Assembly: GCA_963969365.1 (NCBI GenBank)
Contig: OZ017748.1
Span: 3,655,001 to 3,719,000, forward strand
Source: Asterochloris sp. CNOR1
Taxonomy: Eukaryota > Chlorophyta > Trebouxiophyceae > Trebouxiales > Trebouxiaceae
Length of the DNA stretch: 64,000 bases
Direction of reading: 5' to 3'
The position numbers were made by a program, and so were the translations under genes. Under the pieces are notes generated by a model. It had not been told where the DNA came from and ran no database searches. It worked only from the letters and a program-made list of their open reading frames with translations. Shown here in pieces: positions 25,601-35,707 of the stretch (within the stretch, counting starts at the first letter, position 1; every line of letters starts with the position of its first letter).

Positions 25601-28600
25601 ATTCACAAGTAGGCTGCTTGAAGTTGCCCTGGACCCTGCCACAGGTGAGAGCGCCAGGTTACGTATGTTTGACACCTCTTGCTGCTGCAGGTGCTTCGGG
25701 AGAGGGGTGGTTATGAGTGTGGCCTCCAGGATGGCTGCTTCCTTGCTGCCTTTCCCAACACAGCAGATGCAGCTCAGTTTTGTTTGGTGGTGAGCTTCTT
25801 GGCTTTTCTGGATGCAGCTGGTGCTGATTTATGTATGTGCTCCAGGTGCCTGCACACGTGCCTTGTGAATGGGTGGTGGCCAGCATGAACAGCTGAATTT
25901 TACTGACCAGGCTTCCAGCTACCAGTGAGTGATGTTAGCCCCCTGCCCCACTTCACGACAGCCAGGCCTTCATGACAGCCACTAGACCCATGCCTGCAGG
26001 CTCAGGAGGGGCTTATGGACGCAGCCTGGGGCTCCAGGGTGCTTGCGCAGGCCTCTTGCAAGCCTGTGCTGGGAGATGATGCAGCCATGGCCTTCAAAGG
26101 GCCTCGTGTAAAAATGGCATTATACCAGGACACCCCTGCGGGCATTCAGCCCAACCCGCGGACAGGGCTGGCCACCTACAGTGGCGCCATTGCCAGCAGG
26201 TCAGCTGATGGACCAGCAGTCCTGCATCTGACTGAAAGCTGGTTTGTGAGTGGGTGCGGCCATGGTCACATGTTGCAGCAAATGTGGCAGCTCTTGCTTG
26301 TGGCATCTACAGCCAGGGGGACGCCTTGATCTGCAATGAGGGGCCTATGCAACGGAGGGCCTATGCAAGCAATCTTCTGAGCCCGTACAAAGGCAGCTCT
26401 ACAAAGCATGTTGCGTGCACATTAAACCATGCAGCACTCTTCTAGACTGATGTTCACCATGCAGCACTCTCATCGACCCCGTCAGCCCCACATTCCTGCA
26501 GGGTGGTCAAGCTGTGTCACTTTGCAGCGCACGGTGGGCAGATCGTCATGCCCTGGGACATGGTGGACGCGGTTCTGGAAGATTGGACAGGCGCCACGCC
26601 CCCTGTGCCGCCCATTGGGCAGAGCATTGACCTCATGGCCAAGCCAGCAGGTGCAGGAGGACGGCCGTCGTCAGACCACCAGAAGTCTTTCCGGGCCCAG
26701 CACAGCCAGCTGGCCTCCAACGCTTCCAGGTGTTGCACTGAAGCTGCGTCATGACTTTGCAGTGGGGCCAGAACAGCCAACCAAGTCCCTTCCCTTCAGG
26801 CACGCTGCATCCTGAACTGGGTGCTTCAGGTCTCTCATGGGTGCCTGACAGGGATCAGTGCCCAGATGTTCCCGCAGCAGTTTCCGTGCTGGAAAGCTGC
26901 ATTGCACTTTGATCGGGGCCTGGGGCGGCTGGCCTTGACTCCTGCAGTTGCGGAGCAAGTCAGCTGCTCTGATGCACCACCTGAGTGCCTGACATGGTTG
27001 GGTTTCCCCAGTGCTTCCATAGTAGCTTCTACCCTCAGACTGTGCTTCCACAGTTCGTCCTCTGCGTCTGGCCTGCTTGTGTCAGGACGGATGGGCTACG
27101 GCCATGATATCATGGGCAGCGCCTCAGAGGCTTTAGCGTTGGCTGCACAGCCGCACACCTCCTTGTTCGGCATGCCCATTTAATGCTCAAGCAGTGTGTG
27201 CTTCGCCATTGCAGGCGGGCAAGCGTGCTGCTGCTGGCAGGCCTGAGCTCATTGCAGGGCAACAGCCTGATGCCCCCCCCCCCAGGCAGTGCCAAGCAGC
27301 TGAGCTCTGGTCAAATGCTTCCCACAAGCTCCAGCCTGGGACAGCCTACAAAGAGTGCGTCCACGTCTTTATCGCCCTTTGAGTCAGCCTTGCAGCGGCG
27401 GCTGCTTGAGGCTGCACGGGCAAGTTGGATAGGAGAGCCCAGCTTATCTGCCACTCCTCCTGAAGGAAACAGCCTGGGCAGCAGCATGCGTAGGTGAGGA
27501 CCTGCCTTTGGCCTGCCCTGTGTACTGCTAGGTCAGACATTCCAGGTTTCAGCTCCACGGGTGCTCTGCCTGCATATTGTCAGTGCTGGACCCAGCTGCG
27601 CAGCCCTCAGCTGCTGAGCTGCCAGGCTTCTGCTCGAACCTGCCCAAACCCTGGTGGGAGCACAGAGCACAGCATCGAGCACGTGGCACCTCCAGTGGCA
27701 CCTGTCAAGCCTCCTGCAGTCTCGACACGTTAACTGCCTGCCTGCATGTCTGCAGGGCGGTGCGTATGCAACTGCCAGAGGGGGAATCCCCAGAGCAGCA
27801 AAGTTATCTTTCCAGCTTTGCTGGTCGGAAGTCTTCAGGCATGCTTTCGCATCTACCTGAGTGGCAGGTGCGCCGTCTGCCTGTTAAGGAAAAGCAGTAA
27901 CTGTTAATGCTTGTGACTGCCTGAACATTGCTGCAGCCCAAGACATGCCGGAAGACCAATGTAGCCTGCTGCAGCCAGTGCCTGGGCGTTCCCGCAATGG
28001 CCACCCACAATGTATGACATGTGGCAACTTGGTCGGTTTTTGTTCCTGTAGGTCAGCACCTCCCCCTCTGACCAGCCGTGGGCAGCCATGGGTCAGCGGC
28101 TCTCTGGCATTGGGGGCCCTGAAAGGGGCCTGCACAGCTCGCAACGGCGCTCAATATTGCAGACATCAAATGACAGGAGCGATGATGGGGGGCCTTCGCT
28201 GCACAAGCCCTCCCTGGAGCTGGCTCAGACTTCTAAGCTGGGCAGGCAACAGCCTGCACCTGCACGGCCGCAGTCCACGCTGACGTACAGCGAGGACGGC
28301 GGTAAGGCAGCCACGGTGCAGCGGCCAGCCCCCATCCCTGAGGAGGTGTGTAGCAGATGGGAGGTGCTGCCTGCTCTGCAGTGCGAACATCAGTAAGGCT
28401 GCCCCTCTCAGTCACAGTGGTGAGCAGTGCTGTGAAGCGCTCTATGTTGCTCGCAATCATGGGACTTCCACAGGCTGAGTGGCAGGTGTGACAGTGCAGC
28501 GGCCAGGCCCCGATGCGCTTTGGGCCCCAAAGAATGGCAGCTGCGGCGCAGTCTTCTTGACTGCTGTTCTGCTTTGCCAGCTGGGTGCCAGTTGTGTTGT

Positions 28601-30219
28601 TGCTCTCTCGTGCAGAGATCCCTGCGAGCAAGCACTTGCACAGCTGCAGTCCGCAAGACTGCCGCTGCAAAGACTCAGGGTTTCGGGGCTGCTGCCTTGC
28701 CACTTTGCTTGTTAGGCGGACGCCTTTGTACAGGAAAGCGCTGGTCCTGCCAGTCTGCGCCATGAAGACTGCAGCGAGCCCTGATTGGCCAAGCTGTTTT
28801 GGACTACAGCCGAGGCTGCCCCAGACTCATCTGCTTTAAATGCGTTGGAGGCAAGTGTCTGAGGCACCATAGGCCCTTCAATCAGTTCCAAGAGCTACAA
28901 ATCTGTTTGCTCGTGCAGGATGCGCGCATGCAGGTTGAGTTTGGCCGCAAGACGTCTCAAGAGCCTGGAAGCATGCAGCTGGGCTCAGGATCATTTCTTA
29001 CACTGGACAATGCGGGTCGGGCAGAGTCTGTTCCCACAATGTCGGGCACCCAGACCCCATCAGAGATGTCAATCGATGACGGTAGGGGGGTCTGCCTGCT
29101 GGCATCAGCAGGGGAGCACTGTCATGTGCTTTGGATGCAGCACTGTCATGCTGCCCGCAATGGCCATGACACTCTCTGCTAAATGTGGCTCACCCCAGAC
29201 ATGCATCAGCAGTCCGGCCGACAGTGCTCTCTAGTTACGGGCTGGCTGCACTGGCCTCCCCATGCGCTTCCAGCTCCAGCAGCCAGACTTGCCTGCAGGT
29301 GGTGGATCAGGTGAGGTCAGAGGCATAGCGGGTCGTTTGAAGGATGTCCAGCTGAAACGGCAGCAGTCCTCCATGCCGATGCTTGGGAGCAGAAAGCAGC
29401 GCCGTAATCTTAATGTCAGGGATCCAATCCAGGCAAGTGCAGTCCGTTGTGAACGCTCACAAACGTGGTCACCTCCCATTCAGGTGTGGCCACCTGCTGC
29501 CCATTGCTGCGGCAGGCCTGCACCATGAACACCCCCTGCTGGACCAAGCACGAACACCGCTTTATGGCATCTCCCACCACTGCACTTTGCAGAGTGTGTG
29601 GCAGCTCCTACTCAGCCTGTGGCCCTGCCTCTTGACAGCCCCGCACATTTCTGAAGCTTTGAGGCAGGCTGGCTACCGGCTCTCCATCACTTCTGACAGC
29701 CTCGTGCCTCCAGGATGCGTGGCACAAGATGACAAAGGTGGAGTTTCACCACATTGGGATCATCCAGATGAAAGGGACCACAGAAGAATTCACCCTGGTG
29801 CAGCTCAACAGTGAAAGGTGGGTGCAGCTTTGATGGCGGCAGCTGCAGATGAAGCCAGAGAGACCGCCAGGGCGTCAGGCAGGCCGGCCGAGCGCACTCA
29901 CAACAGTCTTCTCTGCTGGGGATCTTGTCCCCTCATAGTTGTCTGCTTCTTGTCTGCAGATTGAACAACCGCCACTTTTCATCGTCGCTCCCAACAAGGC
30001 GCATTGTTCAGATCGCGCCTGCGCATGGTCTTGTATACCAGGTGAACCCAGCAGGCACAGCCTAGACATGCCCAAAATTGCAGCTTTGTCCTGCCGGCAC
30101 TTGTGTGACCCATGCCTTTCTTGAAGAAGGCAGCTGGTCAACTTTGCTTATGACAATGCCTGCCTCACCTGCCACAGGTGCACTTGGGAAGAGTGGATGC
30201 AGTGCTCTTTCCCCACTGA
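19625..30219 (+). CDS. LRR receptor-type tandem class III cyclase homologue, paralogue B
   Basis: 31 exons, 1498 aa, phase-consistent throughout: 19625-20045, 20128-20214, 20399-20451, 20529-20686, 20834-20949, 21098-21135, 21388-21528, 21692-21792, 21883-22011, 22253-22441, 22787-23009, 23116-23179, 23270-23307, 23387-23424, 23487-23656, 23873-24116, 24450-24661, 24845-24930, 25083-25155, 25352-25533, 25691-25786, 26000-26199, 26502-26729, 27215-27493, 27756-27867, 28052-28345, 28919-29081, 29299-29432, 29714-29817, 29960-30041, 30178-30219. Signal peptide 1-22; LRR N-cap CSWYGVLCC; LRRs to about 415; Cys cluster; TM 489-513. Domain 1 has TLVLTDVEGSTEL (D539) and TTEGDAF (D582). Domain 2 lacks both metal Asp (A893, G936) and the Asn/Arg pair (S1019, K1023). 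The C-tail matches A (EFHHIGIIQMKGTTEE). It aligns with A along its length. Likely a single-pass plasma-membrane protein with inside cyclase domains; catalysis alone is doubtful. Confidence 0.88.
22097..22215. repeat. Tandem repeat of about 70 bp, two units, in cyclase B intron 9
   Basis: The run containing ACTGCTGTACGACTGCCCAT is repeated as ACTGCTGTACGGCTGTCCAT, with flanking TGTCC and TGCTGCTAAGC / TGCTGCTGAGC also shared. It is non-coding and immediately upstream of the exon 10 acceptor. Confidence 0.6.
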
Positions 30220-30820
30220 AATGGGGACATGTCTCAATAACTCTCACAGACAGCAGGTAGCCACCCCAACTCTCAGACTGTCTAGACTCACTCTGACTTG
30301 TCCTTACTATTTGGCGCTCAGCACTGCAGTCATTGCACTTCACGATGGCCACACAGTCCTGTCCAGGCATCAGCATTGTCTGACTTGGCTGTCTCGTCCA
30401 GCAGCCCCAGCCCGTACTTTTCCGCATTGGTCGTTGTCAATAAAATTCAGGATTTGAGCACCATATGCATTTCATGCTGCAGCATACTGTATGAAGTCAC
30501 TTGTGTGAGTAGCGAACACAAATTGTTGCTCTGGCAAGCCAATCGCTACTGAGAAGGCTCAGCATGTGAGGACTGGCTCGCTTCTGCTGCCCACATCTCT
30601 TTGCAGCACATCATCAGTTGCAGCACAGCCAGCGGATCAAGGGGTCAATGCAAAAGCCTTACACAGGACTTAAGACAAGGGACTCAAGACAACCCTGTGA
30701 CAGTCATGGGGCACAGCTCGTTCAACAAGACCACCAACACAACATTTTCGAATTCAAGTTTGACAAGTCAGCGGACTGGTTTCTCCCATTCGCCACAGTA
30801 GCAGAGCCTACGTTGCGGCC
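30220..30820. other. Intergenic between cyclase B and the secreted protein gene
   Basis: 601 bp between the stop of B and the next start on the same strand. It should hold the B 3' UTR and a promoter. An open stretch at 30601-30801 has no family resemblance, and no terminator or polyadenylation consensus could be assigned. Confidence 0.5.
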
Positions 30821-33200
30821 ATGTCTCTGCGCCTGATCTATGCTCTGATCTTTCTTGTGGCGGCAGGAGCAACACCTGACAGCAGCAGGTGCGAGGCTCT
30901 ATCTTTCGAATCGCTGCTGGCGATCAGTCAAGCCTCTGAGTTCATCAAATGATGATCTGCACCCTGCAGGGGCAGGAGGCTTCAGCAGGCAGCGGCGCCA
31001 TGCAGCTACCCTGTGCTGGGTACCGTGGATCCTGAGGAGCTGCTGGTCACCTTCGGCAACATCACCTGTGCCGGCGCAGGTACGCACATGCAGCAGTGCT
31101 TGGCTCCTGTGGCATCTCTGCATGACCTGTTACAGCAGCTGTGCACCACTTTGATTTGGATCTGCAGGGCTGGCCAGGCTGCAGGCGTATGTGGTGCCTG
31201 GCTCCTCTGTGGCGCAGGTGCAGCCCAATATCTCGGCCATCCTGAGTGTCAGCCCTGGTAAGATGCTGCGTGCGTACACTTGCTGCCTCTCTCCTGCCTG
31301 GTTGTTGATGCTCGTTGTCCCCCTGGTTGGTCCGTCGTTCATGCACATTGTCCTCTGTGCAGGAGCGCCAGGCATCAGCAACATATCCACTCTGGCTGCA
31401 AGTTCTGGCAGCTGCACAGGCTACACCGTCGAGGTGGGTTTGCCAGCACTCCATGCAGCCTCCGCTTGCAGTGGGCACTTTGAGTTCTGAGAACAGTTGC
31501 AGCAACCTCTTGGCAAGAGCATGTGTGCAGTTGTTGGTTGTCATCTTGCCTAACATCTCTCTGAGCCAGCAGCATGCTGGTGGCGCCTCGGTGGCCCGGT
31601 CTGGTGCGTAAGCCATCACTGATACCAGCCACACTGCCGCTTGCATCATGCCAGCCGGCAGCAGGCAGCAGCACAACTGGTGCATGCTGAGCAGAAGTCC
31701 ACCCTGCTCTCGTCTTGACCCTGCAGTTTCTGGTGCCAGTGGATGCCTTTGCAGACAACGGCACAACCATCTGCCTGAATGCATCCGGCGCTGTGCTCAG
31801 CAACGGCACAGCGGTGCCCACGGTCCAGCAGTGCCAGCTCTTCAAGCCCTGGTGGGTGGTGGTGACATCTTTATCTGCCCAGTGAGGACACTGCTGCATG
31901 CTGCATGGCATCCGTGACCATGCCATCACGGTGGAGTCTCACCTGACTGGACGCTTGAGTAAAATGCGAGAGGCCCATGATGTCCAGGCTTATGCAGCAT
32001 ACCTTGCCATGGTCTGCCTGACAGGAGCTAGAAAGCTATTGCTGCCATGAGGCAGGCTAACAAGCGTTTGTGCAGCCTGTCAATCACCAGAAGCTGAGCA
32101 GCCACAACAGGAGCGCTTGCACGTTTTCAGCAAACTCCATGCAGCAGCAGCACAAAACATGTCCTGGCCCAGCCAGAACCTCAAAGCCCCGCCTGTTACA
32201 GCCGGCGCCACACTACTCAGGCAGCATCTTGGTGCAGCCCTGCCAGGGCAGCACAGCAGTCACCTCCAGGCAGAACAACACCTGAGCAGCAACAGCGCAT
32301 GCAAGCAGGCTGCCTACCTGACAGCTCACCATGCTGGCTGGCTGCAGCCCTGAGGGGCGCATCTATGCTGTCAACATGGCGTTCACCAACCAGTCAACAG
32401 CTTCAACTGATGCCGCTTCGGTCACAGTGATGGCCTCCTGGAGCGAGGCTGTCACCAATTTCACCCAGCAAAATCTCCAAGTGACAGGCTGCGGTGGCAG
32501 CAACATCTCCTACTTTGGCCAGGTGAATTCAGAATGCTGGACTTGTCCAGGCAACCCTGGAGGCCATGCTCAGCTGTGCAGGCAGCCTACACGCTGTGTG
32601 CTTGCTGCCCCTGCAGCTCTGGGTGATACCCTCAATCTTGCTGCATAGGCAGCGCACATTTGCTGGACCTGCCAGTCTGCACTTGACTGCTGGACCTGCC
32701 AGTCTGCACTTGATAGCTGGACCTGCCAGTCTGCATTCAAGTGGACCTGTCAGTAGTCTTTCATATCAGCCAGATGTGCAAGTCTGCACAAGCCGCACAT
32801 GCATGCCCACCAGCCATGCCTCCTCTATTGCGTGCCCAGCATGTGCAGGCAGAGTTGCCTGAGGATCAGCTTGCCTGATTATTGCATGCAGGTGCCAGCC
32901 CAGCCTGCTATTTACCTGGCGCAGGTCGCCCTGCCTGCGCAGTGCCAGGGCACTGTCACAGGTAATTTGTGTAGAGCTGTTAGAGTGCATGGTTGGATAA
33001 AACGGATACTGATCTCAATCTAATTTTTGCTAATCTTTTTGGGTACAGTGGACGTGGTGGGGACCTTCAGCTCAAACAGAGCCATGGGGCCGCAGGTCCT
33101 CAGTGAGCCTGTCAGCGGTGTCAGCTTTGAGAAGACCTCTGTGGCACCCGCCCTTGAGACACAGGCAGTCTCCATCTTCCCAGCCTTCACTCAGTCATAA
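30821..33200 (+). CDS. Secreted, N-glycosylation-site-rich protein of unknown family
   Basis: Eight exons, phase-consistent, 286 aa: 30821-30888, 30970-31079, 31168-31257, 31363-31433, 31727-31851, 32348-32522, 32892-32961, 33049-33200. The N-terminus is a clear signal peptide (MSLRLIYALIFLVAAGATPD), with no later membrane helix or obvious GPI tail. The mature part is Ser/Thr/Ala/Val-rich with scattered cysteines and about nine N-x-S/T sequons (NIT, NIS, NGT, NAS, NQS, NFT). I do not recognise the family; a cell-wall or extracellular-matrix protein is a reasonable inference. It lies just downstream of receptor B on the same strand, so a functional tie is possible but unsupported. Intron 6 carries a 27-bp tandem repeat. 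Confidence 0.75.
32660..32755. repeat. 27-bp tandem repeat, about 3.5 units, in an intron
   Basis: The unit CTGGACCTGCCAGTCTGCAC plus about seven bases occurs three times nearly intact and a fourth time truncated, inside intron 6 of the secreted-protein gene. The first copy follows the CAG-rich intron body; there is no coding link. Confidence 0.85.
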
Positions 33201-33508
33201 GTTTGCAGTCAACCTTGGCATTTTCGGTGACGAGCCAGCCAATGACTGACCAACAGAACGAAGTCTCCTTCATTATATTGAGTTCACTTTAGCAGCCCAG
33301 CAACACTTGCTGAAGTCTTTTGCTCCCATCAACGTTGGCAAAGCTTACTCACAAGTTGGGTACAGGCTTGGCATCTTCAAGAGTCGCTCTCTACCACAAC
33401 CAATCGCTTCAGCTCATGCTGAGCCTGCGGTATATCAGTCACACTGCAGCTGCCCTGCAGGGATACAAATAATCCTCAGCCTGGCAATGGCACTGATGAG
33501 TGCAGCCT
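33201..33508. other. Convergent intergenic region
   Basis: About 308 bp between the stop codons of the secreted-protein gene (plus) and the next gene (minus). It must hold both 3' UTRs. It is relatively AT-rich; a TGTAA, the usual green-algal poly(A) signal, occurs at about 33540 just inside the facing gene. Confidence 0.5.
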
Positions 33509-35635
33509 TCATGCATCACCTACAGCCGTGGCACTTGCCTTGTAAAGTTGCCACCTGTAGACCAAGCTGTCCCTGAAGCTCATGTTGCGATGCCACCGCC
33601 GCATTGCTGCTGCCTTTGAGGCTGACCCCTCTGAGCCCGCGCCGCCCTTCTTTGCCAGCCAGGCATCCAGCTTCATGCCTGCAGGACATGTCTGGCAAGC
33701 TGTATCTTGTTCTTCCAGCATTGGCCTGCCACACAACTCACCAGCAGTGGCTGGCCGCATGCACCCCATGTGCGCAAAGAACATGCGATTGGTCATGGCT
33801 GTTGGAGGCGGCTTCACAGCATGTCACTCCAACTGGGGCACGAAGAAGGGCCTGCTGTACAAGCACATGCTGCAGCAGCAGGCCTGTTACTAGCGGCTGC
33901 CTCAGTGGCTAGGATGTCGTCTCTCTGGCCCACGAGAGCAGCCTGAGTGGGACCCCTTGATGGTCCCAAAGATAGTGCGCACGCTTGATCTCACCTGCAG
34001 TGATGCTGCAGCCGCCACATGAGCAGCCTCTAATGTAGCTCAGGGAAGCATCTCAGCTGCACCTGCCAGATTTTGCGCCTGTGGACAGCCACCACTGCCC
34101 ACACCAGCATGTTCCTTAGGCCCCACAGAAGGCAAAGCAGGGCTGTCAGCATCCCACTCTCACCTGCCAAGACGTTGCGCCTGTGCACAACCAGTGCAGT
34201 CGTCATCAGCGGCCTCCAGACGCCCCAAAAGAGATAGCGCAAGAACTCGGGAACTACACAGTACTTGAGCCACGAAGGGAGCCAGCGCGCTGTGGTGAGG
34301 GCGGTTGTGGGCGGGACTGTTCCATCCCTGCCACTGATCCGCATCCACTTCATCCAGTAGTTGCGATCTATCTCGTCGCGAGTCCTGCAGCAGCAATGTT
34401 GGCAGATCATTCTGCCTGCTGTAGCCTCAATTTCACACCTCAGATGGCTTGCACCAAGGCAGGTTGCGCTGCACAGCGCCCATTGCTATTGCATGAACTG
34501 GTAGAAATTCGGAGCTTCCCTGTTGCAGTGTAATGTGCCTCACCTGCATCTCAACAGACAAGGGTACCTCACAGCTCAGGCCTGTGCCTATGCACAGCGC
34601 ACTGGGACAACATGTTGCTGCAGTAGCATCATGTCTGAAAGGCAGCCTGGAGCTGTGGCAGGTGTGCCCAGCAGCTTTGGAAGCAGCTGGCCTGCAGCCT
34701 GACAGCGCTCTCAGAGCAGCTCGTCGGCTTCACACATTAGCCACCCATATACTGCCATACTGCCTGGCATCCACTACTGAGCTGCATCCTGCCTTTCACA
34801 ACAGCTGGCTCACAGGTATTGCTGAAGTGTCACTGCCACAAGGAATTCTGGTGTACAGCAGGCTGCAAGACTATCAGAGCAGCCAAAGAAGCCCCTTGAC
34901 CATGATTTCTACTGCGCGTTTGCCAGCTCATAAGCTTTGCACCCCTCAAGCCTCTCTAAGAACTGAGCCGCAGGGCAGTGCTGGCTCTTGCAGTGCTGGA
35001 TCTTAGTTCAGATGTCACTGTAACAGACACCAGCTCAGATGTCTACGGTACATCTGAGCTGGGGCGTCCTTGCCAGACTGCTCATGCTGAGGCGTCCTTC
35101 CCGGACTGCTCATGCTGAGGCACACAGCTTAGCACATACATGCTGCGCAAGAACTGGGCACTGCTGGCTCTCACAGGTACTTGTTGTAGCGAGGTTTCCA
35201 TAATGACTCCTCCTCTTCTGCTGAGATCACCTCTGCACGCGTGAGCCAGCGCTTGCGATGCCGACAGGCTGCCCTGCTGCTCTGCCTCACATGCAGCCTG
35301 CAGGCAGGGCCTTTTCAGAGGATGACAGTCGAAGTTTACGGCAGTGACAGGTGCATGAAGCTGCGGTCAGTGTGCAGCAGCTTCCTGGCATACCTGGCAG
35401 CTGTTCTCCACCTGGACTGCAGCGGCCTGTGCTGGCAGGGTGCCGGAAAGCTGCCGGCCAGGGTTCCTGCACAAGGCTGCATGCCACACAGATCTGCTTG
35501 CCTACCCTAGATGCCAGAAGGACGGGTCAGATGAACAGCCGAGATCGCTTGCCTTGCACATGTATTATAAACAAATTCGGTTTGGGGCGCATTTGCTGAT
35601 GGCATCGTAGTCGGTCTTGTCATGGAGGACACCAT
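33509..35635 (-). CDS. Small uncharacterised protein, possibly membrane-associated
   Basis: Three exons are well supported by phase: 35273-35175, 34384-34164 and 33678-33509. They read RKRWLTRAEVISAEEEESLW, YLTRDEIDRNYWMKWMRISG, then a hydrophobic aromatic stretch (FLRYLFWGVWRPLMTTALVV) and a basic C-terminus ending HRNMSFRDSLVYRWQLYK plus about nine residues. A tentative first exon at 35635-35553 starts at ATG and needs a GC donor; with it the protein is 190 aa. I do not recognise the family. The alternative start region reading LHDKTDYDAISKC in another frame cannot be excluded. Confidence 0.6.
34055..34115 (-). repeat. Copy of an exon 3' edge with its donor
   Basis: The end of the middle exon of the small minus-strand gene (LVVHRRNVLAG then GTGAGA) is echoed about 100 bp downstream in the intron as VVAVHRRKIWQ, with the donor GT position altered to GTGCAG. 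Confidence 0.65.
35030..35062. repeat. Perfect 13-bp inverted repeat with 7-nt loop
   Basis: The arm CCAGCTCAGATGT is followed after 7 nt by its exact reverse complement. It lies in the intron between the second and third exons of the small minus-strand gene. A partial direct copy of the left arm (TTCAGATGTCACTG) lies about 27 bp upstream. Confidence 0.85.
35063..35112. repeat. 28-29 bp direct repeat, two units
   Basis: Two adjacent units with the core GGCGTCCTT(G/C)CC(A/G)GACTGCTCATG directly follow the hairpin; both end in GCTGAGGC-like sequence. Confidence 0.75.
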
Positions 35636-35707
35636 GCCGTGACAGAAAGGGCAACAGCGCCTGATCACCTTCAAAGGCAGTTCCCTCCGTGAGGGGCCCC
35701 AACTCGC
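35636..35707. promoter_or_regulatory. Possible second short divergent promoter
   Basis: If the tentative starts at 35635 (minus) and 35708 (plus) are right, only 72 bp separates these divergent genes. Neither start is proven. Confidence 0.35.

Noticed and set aside
30601-30801. Short open reading frame upstream of the secreted-protein gene
   Set aside because: No signal peptide, family resemblance or splice support; more likely 5' flank.
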